Origin: Anaerolineaceae bacterium
Lineage (GTDB): Bacteria > Chloroflexota > Anaerolineae > Anaerolineales > Anaerolineaceae
NCBI GenBank assembly: GCA_017417055.1
Contig: JAFPZX010000134.1
Span: 46,712 to 110,711 of the forward strand
Direction: 5' to 3'
DNA length: 64,000 bases
Positions 25,919 to 35,175 of this stretch are shown here, piece after piece (position 1 is the first letter of the stretch; each line of letters opens with the position of its first letter). Made by a program: the position numbers and the translations under genes. Under the pieces are notes generated by a model, which saw only the letters and a list, made by a program, of their open reading frames with translations, was not told the DNA's origin and searched no databases.

Positions 25919-26869
25919 TCAGCGTTTGTCGTAATATAAATGGAATATGCGGTTATACATTCCCAGTAAAACTTTCTTCACTACAGGGTTTTCTGCAATT
26001 GCTGATTTCTTTTTCTCAGCGGTTTCTGCAACTTTACGGGAATCATCCAGCGTATTGCTCATGTTCATGGCACAAGGTGTATCTGTCATCAAACGAAGGT
26101 AACCTTTTTCATTCATCCGGGTATCAAGCTGCTTCACCTGTCCCATGGGGCGATTCATCTGAAAAGGCAAAAATTCGTGTAATTTATCTTTGTAAGAAGT
26201 AAACTGCCAATGTGAAGCACCAACTAATGCATTGATTCCCCGATAGGTAAGTTTATGGTCTGTGGTCTCTTGATAGTGTTTTTGAATTTCTTCTTCAGAT
26301 TGTCCCAGACTCAAATCAAATTCACGAAATACTTCAAAGGAAATGATATCACCTTGTTCATGTGTTACATCTACGGTAGAATCAGCCCATTTTATAGTTG
26401 ATGTATAAAGTTCCGGATTCGTACGAAAAGGACGTGCGGTCACCATACCAACATTCGGATAGGTTTCGAGAATATTCACTGAACGGGAAAGCCACTCCGG
26501 AGTAAAAAGACAGTCATTGTCGGTATAAGCGATGATCTCACCTGGAGCTCCTTCAAAAATAATGTTCCATGCTCCGCCTTTGCCAAGATTCTTTTCGGAA
26601 AGGAACAGATACTGAATGCGGCCTTCGGCTTGTTCTTGGAGAAGGAATTGTTTGATTTCATCACAGCTGCCATTGTCAAAAACAAGAATGTCGAATGGCT
26701 CATCAATTTTCGTTTTGTATATCGAGTTCAGACAAGCCTTCAATACACCATCCATTTCTGCGTAAAATCCACTGAGGAACGGAATATAATTCAAAACAGC
26801 CACAGTGATCCGTGCCGGTTTTGCAACATCTTTCACAAATTTTGCCGGATTTTGTCCGATTCTTGTCAT
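25919..26869 (-). CDS. Family 2 glycosyltransferase
   Basis: GT-A fold transferase of 316 residues, cytoplasmic, acting on the surface glycan. Motifs: VAVLNYIPFLSG, DILVFDNGSCDE, LGKGGAWNIIFEGAPG, and the metal-binding DxD-like IIAYTDNDCLFTPEW. The donor sugar cannot be inferred. Its ATG overlaps the stop of the preceding glycosyltransferase gene. Last gene of the eleven-gene export locus. Confidence 0.9.
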   Translation of the reverse strand: MTRIGQNPAKFVKDVAKPARITVAVLNYIPFLSGFYAEMDGVLKACLNSIYKTKIDEPFDILVFDNGSCDEIKQFLLQEQAEGRIQYLFLSEKNLGKGGAWNIIFEGAPGEIIAYTDNDCLFTPEWLSRSVNILETYPNVGMVTARPFRTNPELYTSTIKWADSTVDVTHEQGDIISFEVFREFDLSLGQSEEEIQKHYQETTDHKLTYRGINALVGASHWQFTSYKDKLHEFLPFQMNRPMGQVKQLDTRMNEKGYLRLMTDTPCAMNMSNTLDDSRKVAETAEKKKSAIAENPVVKKVLLGMYNRIFHLYYDKR

Positions 26870-27780
26870 GATTTACTCCTGTTCCTGAATTCCGAATAAG
26901 CCTTTTTTGGGTGAAAAACAGCGAATGCGGCATCGCCTAATGTTTTAGATTTTAAACTCACCAGCGGGAAAATTTCTATCTCACGAAGGATCTTTTTCTT
27001 TGTCAACTCAGGTTTCCGGAGATTTCCTTGTACATCCAATACATAATCACAGTCAAGCAATGTAAAGATCGTCCGATTTCCTCCCGCTGCTTTTACGTTT
27101 TCAGCAGATTCATGCTGACGGTAATGCGGCAATCCATTGGGAAGATGCGCATAATCATGATCCTGATGGATAATATTGATCGCTTTAGAACAGTTTATCA
27201 GTTTCCAGCCCTTTACTCGTGCTTCATAAAACATCCAGTTATCCCAGCCGCTGCGTCCAATCGCAAAAGCGGGAATAGAAGTGAAAACATCACGAGGATA
27301 CACGAAATAATCACTTCCGCCTGCAGGATGACGTCTGCCGCGTTTCGCTAAATCTTCGTCAAAGACTTTTTCCCATCCATCTTCAAAATAAAGATCCTGC
27401 TGAACATCAAGATCCCAGCGTTGCCCAACCAGCAGAAACTTATTTTCCTGATTCAATATTTTTCGTGATATTTCCACAAAGTCCTGTTTTAGAATAATAT
27501 CCGCGTTGACGTAAGCCAGTAAAGGACTGTCTGTATTATCTCTCGCTATACGAAATATATCATCCAACATCGGCGTGCCGGAAGTGTTTCTGCGAACATT
27601 CCGAATATGGCGGACACCCAAGTTCTTCGCATTTTCTTCCACACCCGGATCATCACCGATCAATAAGATATCCACATCGCTGCCCAGTGCTTTCCAGGAG
27701 CGGATGGCATTCCGCTGTATCATGGCAATATGATCGCGTTCAAACCCTTTTGGCGTGATAAATATTGTGATCAGGCTCAT
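26866..27780 (-). CDS. Glycosyltransferase, GT-A type
   Basis: About 304 residues starting MSLITIFITPKGF. Motifs: DHIAMIQRNAIRSW, LGSDVDILLIGDDPGV, and LLAYVNADIILKQDFVE with a D-x-D-type NAD element. GGSDYFVYPRDVF and GWDNWMFYEA recall the acceptor-side GSD and W-D motifs of sugar-phosphate transferases in this group. An upstream ATG at 27810 would overlap the SpsF-like gene. Four-base overlap with the next glycosyltransferase. Confidence 0.8.
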   Translation of the reverse strand: MSLITIFITPKGFERDHIAMIQRNAIRSWKALGSDVDILLIGDDPGVEENAKNLGVRHIRNVRRNTSGTPMLDDIFRIARDNTDSPLLAYVNADIILKQDFVEISRKILNQENKFLLVGQRWDLDVQQDLYFEDGWEKVFDEDLAKRGRRHPAGGSDYFVYPRDVFTSIPAFAIGRSGWDNWMFYEARVKGWKLINCSKAINIIHQDHDYAHLPNGLPHYRQHESAENVKAAGGNRTIFTLLDCDYVLDVQGNLRKPELTKKKILREIEIFPLVSLKSKTLGDAAFAVFHPKKAYSEFRNRSKS

Positions 27781-27793
27781 AGAAGGTCTTTCT

Positions 27794-28549
27794 TCAGCTC
27801 CGGGTATCAATAACTTTCATTTCTTTTGCGTGTGAAGACGCATTGATCATTTCTAATTCGGGGTTTTCATTGATTACCTTCAGAATTTCCAGCCAGGTGA
27901 CATGCATTGGATCGCTCAGTTTTTCGAACAGCGAATGCATCATCTGATAATCTTCCGGGGTGTCTACTGTCCAGCGATGCATTCCATAATCAACCGGATT
28001 ATCAAGGATTGAGACTTTACAGCGCCCCGGTGTATCATAAAACCAGGGCATAACATGCTCTCGTTCAAATTTTTCTTCTGCATTTTCCCAAGCTTTTTTC
28101 AGCATTTCCATGGAAACGATCTCTGTATCAAGCCCAATTGGATAGGTCCTGTGCCATGGGGGAGGAAGACGATTGGCCGCAAAATCTGCCTGTTCGTTTT
28201 TATAGAAGTGATACAATTTATCGATCAAAGCTGGATCAATCAAGGGACAGTCTGCTGTCACGCGGATAATCGTATCAGCTTCAGCTTCCATTGCAGCCCT
28301 ATAATATCGGTCAAGCACGTCATATTGAGAGCCTCTGAAAATATGAACGCCTAAATCTCTTCCCCATTTTTCAATTTGATCATCGGAGGGATCTGTTGTT
28401 GTGGCGACGGTACAGCTATCAATCACCGCGGATTTTGATGCACGGGTAATCACCCATTCCAGCATTGGTTTATCAAGCAGCGGCAGAAGTACTTTCCCGG
28501 GAAGCCGGCTTGCCTGCATCCTCGCCTGAACAATCAGCACTGTTTTCAT
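27794..28549 (-). CDS. Cytidylyltransferase family protein, SpsF-like
   Basis: Nucleotidyltransferase of 251 residues. The start is the ATG at 28549, which overlaps the stop of the GT4 gene (ATGA). Motifs: IVQARMQASRLPGKVL (nucleotide-binding loop), RGSQYDVLDRYYRAA, IIRVTADCPLIDP and HRWTVDTPEDY. The family includes spore-coat SpsF and CMP-sugar synthetases. With NeuB and PseB in the same locus it may activate a nonulosonic acid as a CMP-sugar, which is inference. Confidence 0.87.
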   Translation of the reverse strand: MKTVLIVQARMQASRLPGKVLLPLLDKPMLEWVITRASKSAVIDSCTVATTTDPSDDQIEKWGRDLGVHIFRGSQYDVLDRYYRAAMEAEADTIIRVTADCPLIDPALIDKLYHFYKNEQADFAANRLPPPWHRTYPIGLDTEIVSMEMLKKAWENAEEKFEREHVMPWFYDTPGRCKVSILDNPVDYGMHRWTVDTPEDYQMMHSLFEKLSDPMHVTWLEILKVINENPELEMINASSHAKEMKVIDTRS

Positions 28550-29649
28550 AATTTGCAAGCCTTTCTGTAGGCATAATTAATACCTGCTTTGTTTTTATTC
28601 CAATCCGCTTTTTCCTCGATCAATTTCCGGGCTGCAGATGCGTATTCTTTTAATTTATTCTGATCTCTGCAGCATTTAATCATTTTTTCGGAAAGTTCTT
28701 TCACGTTTTTTGTCTGGAAAAGAATGCCGTTTCTGCCATCCTCAACCCATTCCAAATTTCCTGGAATCGCAGACATCAGCACCGGAATTCCACACCCCAT
28801 GGCTTCCAGCAGGGAAACAGAAGACCCGTCTACAATAGATGCACTGACATACAGGTCACAGGAGCGGTAATAATCAACCAGCATTTCATTCGGCTGCCGT
28901 CCCAAAAAACTTATTTTGTTTCCGTTTTCATCCTGTGCCGCAATAGATTTTAGAACCGGCATTTGGGAACCATCTCCTAAAAGGATCAGACGCATTTTTT
29001 GTTCTGTTTTTACGGCATCCAGAAAAGCACGTACGACTGTTTCAACATCATAATTCGGTTCCATCGTCCGCAGGGAAAGGATCAGAAAATCTCCGCCATT
29101 TGATATCGAATCTCGAAGAATTCCGTTTTTAGGAGAGAACCGTTCTGTATCGATACCCCAAGGGAAAATTGTTGCTCTTTCACGATTATAGCCTAATTCA
29201 ACAGCTTTATCCAGTTCCGCATAACAATCCCCAAGAAACCAATCCGCATGGGACAAAGCGAAAATCGTTCTTTCTTTCGCACCGGGGATAGTTTCAATTT
29301 CACGACCGAGATCAAATCCCCAGGACATTGCGACATGCGGATGAAGCCCCGCTTTTGCAGCGAGATACGAGCAATCCGTCAGCGGTCCGCTGTGTACAAC
29401 GTCGGGTTTCAGTTCGTCGAAAACTTGCTGCAAAGCCTGAATGGCTGATTCTTCATCATTTTTCAAGTCAAATGGAGCCTTACCGTATTTCCAGTCAACT
29501 ACATGTACAGTTTCCGGAAGTGGGCGGCTTTCATATACATTTCTGGTTTCCAATCGCAGATACCAGACATCATCACCGTTTTCACAGATCGCTTTTAGAA
29601 ATCTGTAATCATGCGGGGTATAATCTCGAGTAAAATATAATACTTTCAT
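28546..29649 (-). CDS. Family 4 glycosyltransferase
   Basis: GT-B fold transferase of 367 residues. N-terminal Rossmann half with DVVHSGPLTDCSYLAAKAG; C-terminal half with ILSLRTMEPNYDVETVV, LILLGDGSQMP, VSFLGRQ-type ISFLGRQPNEML, and the donor-site SIVDGSSVSLLEAMGCGIPV. Cytoplasmic face of the membrane. It follows the NeuB-like synthase gene by 14 bases and overlaps the SpsF-like gene. Confidence 0.92.
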   Translation of the reverse strand: MKVLYFTRDYTPHDYRFLKAICENGDDVWYLRLETRNVYESRPLPETVHVVDWKYGKAPFDLKNDEESAIQALQQVFDELKPDVVHSGPLTDCSYLAAKAGLHPHVAMSWGFDLGREIETIPGAKERTIFALSHADWFLGDCYAELDKAVELGYNRERATIFPWGIDTERFSPKNGILRDSISNGGDFLILSLRTMEPNYDVETVVRAFLDAVKTEQKMRLILLGDGSQMPVLKSIAAQDENGNKISFLGRQPNEMLVDYYRSCDLYVSASIVDGSSVSLLEAMGCGIPVLMSAIPGNLEWVEDGRNGILFQTKNVKELSEKMIKCCRDQNKLKEYASAARKLIEEKADWNKNKAGINYAYRKACKL

Positions 29650-29663
29650 AGTTTATTTCCCAA

Positions 29664-30731
29664 TTAGGCGATGAGATCCGTCCAGCGCAGCTCAATACCG
29701 AAAGGCAAATCCTTCACGGCCTTTGTGCCGATAACGGCATTGATTTCATTCGGTAAAATCGCACCTTTGATGGCAGGACGCAATACATCGATCATATCAC
29801 GGGTGAAAGTTTCTCCCGCTTTGATATCTCTGGCAGCCCGCAGGCAGCGTCTCTGGATCACGCAAGTTTCCTGCTCATTGCCGGCGATGAATTTCTCCCT
29901 TGAACCGAGTGCTTTTTCCAATTGTCTCGTGTTGATAACCATCTCTTCCCAGCTCTTCGGATTCATCGCAAATTTATGATCCGGACCGATTCGGTTATTA
30001 TCATCTGTAAAGTGTTTCTCAATCACCCGTGCTCCTAACGCAACCGCTCCAAGAACTGTCGCATGTCCGGATGTATGATCGGAAAGTCCAAGAATCAATT
30101 CCGGCCAGATCTGATGATAAGTTTCCAAAACGCGAAGATGGATATGATTGAAATTATCGTCATCGGCGGTATAGTTTGTGTTGCACTGCATTAGCACAAG
30201 TTCCGGGTTGATTGGAAGGATCGTATCAACAGCCCGCTGAACATCTGCAAGATTTGATGCACCGGTTGCCAAAAGAACAGGTTTATGTTTTTCGGATATT
30301 TTTTCCAGTTCTTCGATCCAATCAATATCGCCTGATCCGATTTTATACACATTAATATATTGATCAAGCCAGTCAATGCTGTCAAAATCATATGGAGCTG
30401 AAAAATATTCGATACCTTCTTTTTCGCAGCATTCTTTCAGTTCTGAAGACCACCGATCCGGGACAGAGGCATCCTGATATACTTCAAATACAGATTTTTT
30501 CCATTTGGATTGATGGCTTTGCTGTCCGCCCATGTGTTTGAAACCATAATCGGAAACAATTTTAGCAGCTTTGAAATTCTGGAATTTTGCCGCATCCGCT
30601 CCACTTTCTTTGGCGATATGGATCAGCATTTTAGCCCGGTCAAGATTACCGTCATGATTGGCAGCGATATCAGCTACAAAATAAACCGGATGATCATATC
30701 CAATTTTCTTATTCCCGATTTTTATTTCCAT
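29664..30731 (-). CDS. NeuB-type nonulosonic acid synthase
   Basis: Condenses phosphoenolpyruvate with an N-acyl hexosamine to a nine-carbon sugar acid (sialic, legionaminic or pseudaminic type). The 355 residues have the NeuB barrel, with FVADIAANHDGNLDRAKMLI, ADAAKFQNFKA, YFSAPYDFDSIDWLD, KIGSGDIDW and GLSDHTSGHATVLGAVALGA, followed by the C-terminal SAF (antifreeze-like) domain (RCLRAARDIKAGETFTRDMI). It lies with a PseB-like dehydratase, favouring a pseudaminic-like product, but aminotransferase and acetyltransferase genes are not in this locus. Confidence 0.92.
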   Translation of the reverse strand: MEIKIGNKKIGYDHPVYFVADIAANHDGNLDRAKMLIHIAKESGADAAKFQNFKAAKIVSDYGFKHMGGQQSHQSKWKKSVFEVYQDASVPDRWSSELKECCEKEGIEYFSAPYDFDSIDWLDQYINVYKIGSGDIDWIEELEKISEKHKPVLLATGASNLADVQRAVDTILPINPELVLMQCNTNYTADDDNFNHIHLRVLETYHQIWPELILGLSDHTSGHATVLGAVALGARVIEKHFTDDNNRIGPDHKFAMNPKSWEEMVINTRQLEKALGSREKFIAGNEQETCVIQRRCLRAARDIKAGETFTRDMIDVLRPAIKGAILPNEINAVIGTKAVKDLPFGIELRWTDLIA

Positions 30732-30750
30732 AGTTTGTTCCTTTTAAAAA

Positions 30751-31674
30751 CTATTTTACAAATCCCTGAATTCTTTCACGCAGTCCGGCTTGACAATCCT
30801 TATAAAAATATTCCAGACTATCCTGTTGATTTGGGAGATTATGTCCCAGGATTTTTTGGAGTTTCTCTGTGTTCATGATCAGATTTGGAGAGCGCTTTGC
30901 AGCCAATCCGCCATCTTTCCAGGAAACTGGATGAACAAGTGTCGGATCAAATCCGAATTTTTCCGCGATAGAAACACCAAAATTATATTTACTTTGATAA
31001 TCTGAACTGAAGACATGATAAATACCACTGGCATCGAGTCCGATCAATTCATCAAGAATATCCGCAAGATAATGAACATATAGCGTACTGAAATAAACGT
31101 CGCTGAAACCATTTACAGGATTTCCCGCAGAAAGATTGTTATAGAAGAACTCGACCAGGCTGCGATTTCCGCCGGTACTCCAACCGTAGAAATTTACTCT
31201 TGCGACCAGAGCATCCGGATTACTCTCAAGTACAAATTCTTCTCCCTTCAGTTTAGTTTCTGCATAACGGCTTATAGGATTGGTTGGATCATCCTCCCGA
31301 TATCCATTTTCACCGCAATTTTCACCGTCGAATACAGCATCAGTAGAAATATGGAGAAATTTGATTTCCCTTTTTGCTGCTTGAGCTGCCAAAAGTCCGG
31401 GATAAATCGTGTTGATCGCTTCTGCTTCGTTTGGATTTTTTTCACATTGGTCGATATTTGCCATAGCTGCGCAATGCAAAATAACATCCGGTTTTGCTTC
31501 ATCCAACAGATCAGCAGCAGAATTAGTGAGTAAATTACAGCGAATTGTCTTAAAAGGAAGTCCGGACAGTTTGGTCGTGTTTACAACACCAAAAACATCA
31601 TATTTCTTATGGAAGAAATAACAAAAATTAAGTCCCAATAATCCGGACGCACCGGTTACAAGAATACGTTTCAC
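30751..31674 (-). CDS. SDR-family NAD(P)-sugar reductase, RfbD-like
   Basis: Extended short-chain dehydrogenase of 307 residues. The N-terminal LVTGASGLLGLNFC gives the nucleotide site; ISTDAVFDGENCGENGYRED and the catalytic NPISRYAETKLKGE (YxxxK) follow. Closest in outline to dTDP-4-dehydrorhamnose reductases. Here it could reduce the keto-sugar made by the PseB-like enzyme next to it. It uses a GTG start that directly follows the stop of that gene. Confidence 0.87.
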   Translation of the reverse strand: MKRILVTGASGLLGLNFCYFFHKKYDVFGVVNTTKLSGLPFKTIRCNLLTNSAADLLDEAKPDVILHCAAMANIDQCEKNPNEAEAINTIYPGLLAAQAAKREIKFLHISTDAVFDGENCGENGYREDDPTNPISRYAETKLKGEEFVLESNPDALVARVNFYGWSTGGNRSLVEFFYNNLSAGNPVNGFSDVYFSTLYVHYLADILDELIGLDASGIYHVFSSDYQSKYNFGVSIAEKFGFDPTLVHPVSWKDGGLAAKRSPNLIMNTEKLQKILGHNLPNQQDSLEYFYKDCQAGLRERIQGFVK

Positions 31675-32676
31675 TTAATGACTCTTATCATATTCTTCCT
31701 GGAAAGGACGAATCATTTCCTTTACGCCTTCCAGGTTAAGCCATTCGGTATTATTATTGCTGTCATAATGGAATCCTTCAGGAAGTTTTTTCCCTATCTT
31801 TTCCCATTCTTTGCCGAACCAAAGCGTACCCGTCGGCTGAACGACATACATATCATCCAATTCAACAGTTGAACGAGCTTCATCTTCGGAAACAAGGACT
31901 TCATGAAGTTTTTCGCCCGGGCGGATCCCGCTGTAAACAATTTCGCAATCAGGAGCAATCGCCGCTCCTAAATCTTTGACGGACATGCTCGGGATTTTCG
32001 GAACGAATACCTCACCGCCATGCATCTGTTCAATACAGCGGATAACAAAACGAACGCCCTGTTCCAATGAAATCCAGAACCGTGTCATCCGCTCATCAGT
32101 TACTGTTATTTTACCGGTTTTACGCTGCTGAAGAAAAACGGGAACCACAGAGCCGCGGCTGCCGACGACATTTCCGTATCGGGTGCAGCTGAATCGGGTT
32201 TCATGTGCTCCGGCATAGGAATTGCTTTGAATGAAAAGTTTTTCTGCACCGAGTTTAGTCACACCATAAAGGTTCACAGGATTTACTGCTTTGTCAGTAC
32301 TGATAGCCAGTACCTTTTTCACCCCGCAATCCAAAGCTGCATCAATAACATTTTGAGAACCAAGGATATTGGTTTTAACAGCTTCGAAAGGATTATACTC
32401 GCATGCTGGTACCTGCTTCAGAGCAGCGGCATGAACAACAACGTCGACATTTTTGAATGCCCGCTTCAAACGATCAAGGTCGCGGATGTCACCAATAAAG
32501 TAGCGGAGAGATGGGTCATCATATCCATTGATGCGCATTTCATGCTGTTTCAGTTCATCACGGCTGAAAACGATTATTTTTACCGGATGATATTCCTTCA
32601 GCATAATTTCAATAAATTTCTTACCAAAAGAACCGGTTCCTCCGGTAACTAATACGACCTTATCATTCCAATTCAT
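31675..32676 (-). CDS. pseB: UDP-N-acetylglucosamine 4,6-dehydratase, PseB-like
   Basis: NADP-dependent dehydratase of 333 residues that makes the 4-keto-6-deoxy sugar opening the pseudaminic pathway. Strong family match: LVTGGTGSFGKKFIEIMLKE, FSRDELKQHEMR, HAAALKQVPACEYNPFEAVK, ISTDKAVNPVNLYGVTKLGA (YxxxK site), RYGNVVGSRGSVVP and SGIRPGEKLHEVLV. The ATG at 32676 with GAGAGG upstream is preferred to a TTG nine bases earlier. No PseC, PseH or PseG homologue is present in the window. Confidence 0.9.
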   Translation of the reverse strand: MNWNDKVVLVTGGTGSFGKKFIEIMLKEYHPVKIIVFSRDELKQHEMRINGYDDPSLRYFIGDIRDLDRLKRAFKNVDVVVHAAALKQVPACEYNPFEAVKTNILGSQNVIDAALDCGVKKVLAISTDKAVNPVNLYGVTKLGAEKLFIQSNSYAGAHETRFSCTRYGNVVGSRGSVVPVFLQQRKTGKITVTDERMTRFWISLEQGVRFVIRCIEQMHGGEVFVPKIPSMSVKDLGAAIAPDCEIVYSGIRPGEKLHEVLVSEDEARSTVELDDMYVVQPTGTLWFGKEWEKIGKKLPEGFHYDSNNNTEWLNLEGVKEMIRPFQEEYDKSH

Positions 32677-32692
32677 ATTATCCAAACCTCTC

Positions 32693-33559
32693 TTATTTTT
32701 TCTTCATGATTATCATCGGATATTGGCCATATTCACCATAATAATTTGAATCAGCCTCTTCTTTTGCAAACAACCTTCGCAGAACAGCTTTCCCATAGGG
32801 CGGATGAATCAGGGCACGCAGCCAACGCACACTGACACTGCGCCAGCAGTGAATTTCAAACTCAACTTTTCCGCCTCCAAGTGTCGAAAGTTCATTCCGA
32901 ATCCATTCGGCATCCATTTTCTTTACAAAAGTGCCAGTAGCTTTTCCATTCGACGGTTTTGCACTTTTTTTTGCATCTTTTGTTTCTTTTCCCCGAAGCC
33001 GGGCAATAAAATGACCGATTTTTTCAGCAGCTTCTACCCGTCCCTGCCATTTTTTCATCATTTCCGATTCAGTCCAGCCATTCACTACAACCGCAGCTGC
33101 ATTATTATTCATAACGCGGTAAGTTTCTTCCCATGCCTTTTTTTGCTCATTAATGTCCAGATGATGAAAAGTATGCAGAGAAACCATCCCATCCATACAT
33201 TCAGACCTAAACGGCAGGTTAGCTGCATCGCACACGACATAAAAACCTTTGTTCCCAATTCTGTTTCTGGCTTCTTTCAAAGCTGTCAGGGAAATATCCG
33301 CGCAGACACGTTTATAAAATTTCTCAGAATAAGTAAGGTATTCCGGGTATTGAATTGGTCCGCAGCCGACATCAAGAATAAATCTTCCCCCATTGGAAAA
33401 ATAGGGAGTGACCCTTAAATGGCATTTATGGATATATTCAGCAGAAACCGGCCGGAGATCTTCATATCGAGCATTCTGATAATAACCGGAGCTTTCCTTA
33501 CTCCAGCCGATTTCATCGTAAAATTCACGGACTTTTTGTTTGTTATCGGCCTGGTTCAT
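32693..33559 (-). CDS. Class I SAM-dependent methyltransferase
   Basis: A 288-residue Rossmann-fold methyltransferase. SAM motif I is FILDVGCGPIQYPEYL, then FYVVCDAANLPFRSECMDGM (motif II region) and VSLHTFHHLD. The C-terminal part is basic and variable. Probably methylates a glycan or lipid-linked intermediate, judged by its position between the capsule-type transferase and PseB-like genes. Its ATG overlaps the upstream stop. Confidence 0.87.
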   Translation of the reverse strand: MNQADNKQKVREFYDEIGWSKESSGYYQNARYEDLRPVSAEYIHKCHLRVTPYFSNGGRFILDVGCGPIQYPEYLTYSEKFYKRVCADISLTALKEARNRIGNKGFYVVCDAANLPFRSECMDGMVSLHTFHHLDINEQKKAWEETYRVMNNNAAAVVVNGWTESEMMKKWQGRVEAAEKIGHFIARLRGKETKDAKKSAKPSNGKATGTFVKKMDAEWIRNELSTLGGGKVEFEIHCWRSVSVRWLRALIHPPYGKAVLRRLFAKEEADSNYYGEYGQYPMIIMKKK

Positions 33560-35172
33560 TTCAAACCTTTTTCGCTAAAAATTTCATTCCAATCTAATGG
33601 CTTTCCGATCATATAATCAAATGTACGTGCAAATTCTGCCTGTCCCTGCTCACTCAGGACATAAGACATCGGCCTTTTTTCATAATCATCCCACATTTTT
33701 ACAAGATGCCATGGGAAAGGCCGCGCGTATTCAAAGAAGAATGAATACGCATACTGCCATGCAAGTTTCACCTGAGTTTCGGTAAGTGCCGCACTGCCCG
33801 GGTTATCAAGGATGTTCCCTATCATTTTATAATAACTCACCCAGCTGTCAGGGTCCATGGTGAATCCTCTGCCACGGTAATGTGTCTCACCTGCAACAAT
33901 TACAGGCACACCGCTCATTGGCATTTCCAACCCCATCGTTGTTGTATATACTAAACCGACTGCCGCAATATCGACCAAATCATAGGAGTTAACTTTGTCT
34001 GTAGGTTTGATCAAATGAATGTGACTCGGCAGCATTGGCATAAGATGTTTTACGACATCAACCATCGACTGTCCGTGTGTCAGCGTTTCTCCGGGATGGA
34101 CACGGATCACAAGCTGCGCATCTTTCCGTTCTGCAAAATATTGAACTGTACGCTCTATCCATTCTGCCATGTTTTTTGAAAATTTTTGCCGTCCAAGCGT
34201 CAGACTGTCACCGAGAACGTTTGTGGCCAGAAATACAATAGGTCTTTCATCCAGATTGAGTTCTTCACGAATTTTTTCAGACCCGACTTTTTCAGTTCCC
34301 TGCCATCGTCTGGTAAAATTCTCCCATAAATCAGCCCGCTGCCTTGCAGAAAGCATATTCCGCATTTTCTCAAATTCAGCATCATCCAAGGGGATTGCTT
34401 TTCTTGCCTCCCACAAGTCATCAGTTTCCTGTCTCATTACTTCACGGTTCTGAGCGATCCAGATACGTTTTCTCTGTTCACCAAATTCATAAGTAGTCAC
34501 CGGGATCTGCATCCATTTTGCGATGCGGTAAAGTACACCCATTTCCTGAATCGTACCGTTCGGAATGATGATGTAATCCGGTTTGTTTTCAAGCAGCCAG
34601 ACATAAACCATGCGCGCAAAGTTTTCATTTGCGGTCAGTCTCATTTTATACAAAGGTTCATCTTCTGCAAAATCTTCAACCTGCAGCGTGTACTGTGTAT
34701 CATAAGAACTTACTTCTTTAATAATATCAATAATTTCATCAGGAAGTTTTTTGTAGGAAGGATGCAGCGGAAGAAACGATTGAATCGTAATATATTTTCC
34801 GGCATCTTCAAGAATCTTTTTTGTATAAATATCCTGTCTGCGTAAATCGAATTTATTTACCGGCTTCTGCCAATCCGAAAACGGAAGGTAGCCAAAAGTT
34901 ACATCATGTCCAAATGCACTGAAATATAACGCAACTGTTGCTGCATGTTCGATCCAGTAATGAAGAGAAGTAAAGACAAATATCTTTTTCGGATCATCAC
35001 AGGTTTTTTTGTTTTTTTCGATATCAGTAAGCATTTGCGGGAGGTTCGCCTGAATATTTTTCAGTGAATATCGTGTAAAAGGCTGATTCTTTTTCTTTAA
35101 TTCATAATAGAATTCTGCTGTAAGCGGAATTTCACCTAAAATATTCCGAAATGTTTCTTTATAATTTGGCAT
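33556..35172 (-). CDS. Capsule polysaccharide biosynthesis-type glycosyltransferase
   Basis: A 538-residue protein with a C-terminal half like the Kps/Kdo-transferase group: VFLATNVLGDSLTLGR, QLVIRVHPGETL, DIAAVGLVYTTTMGLEMPM, and GVPVIVAGETHYRGRGFT. The N-terminal half holds a second Rossmann-like region (KIFVFTSLHYWIEHAATVAL, PDYIIIPNGTIQEMG). Likely transfers sugars to a lipid-linked acceptor before export by the adjacent ABC transporter. Strong GGAGGA ribosome binding site. Confidence 0.82.
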   Translation of the reverse strand: MPNYKETFRNILGEIPLTAEFYYELKKKNQPFTRYSLKNIQANLPQMLTDIEKNKKTCDDPKKIFVFTSLHYWIEHAATVALYFSAFGHDVTFGYLPFSDWQKPVNKFDLRRQDIYTKKILEDAGKYITIQSFLPLHPSYKKLPDEIIDIIKEVSSYDTQYTLQVEDFAEDEPLYKMRLTANENFARMVYVWLLENKPDYIIIPNGTIQEMGVLYRIAKWMQIPVTTYEFGEQRKRIWIAQNREVMRQETDDLWEARKAIPLDDAEFEKMRNMLSARQRADLWENFTRRWQGTEKVGSEKIREELNLDERPIVFLATNVLGDSLTLGRQKFSKNMAEWIERTVQYFAERKDAQLVIRVHPGETLTHGQSMVDVVKHLMPMLPSHIHLIKPTDKVNSYDLVDIAAVGLVYTTTMGLEMPMSGVPVIVAGETHYRGRGFTMDPDSWVSYYKMIGNILDNPGSAALTETQVKLAWQYAYSFFFEYARPFPWHLVKMWDDYEKRPMSYVLSEQGQAEFARTFDYMIGKPLDWNEIFSEKGLK

Positions 35173-35175
35173 AAA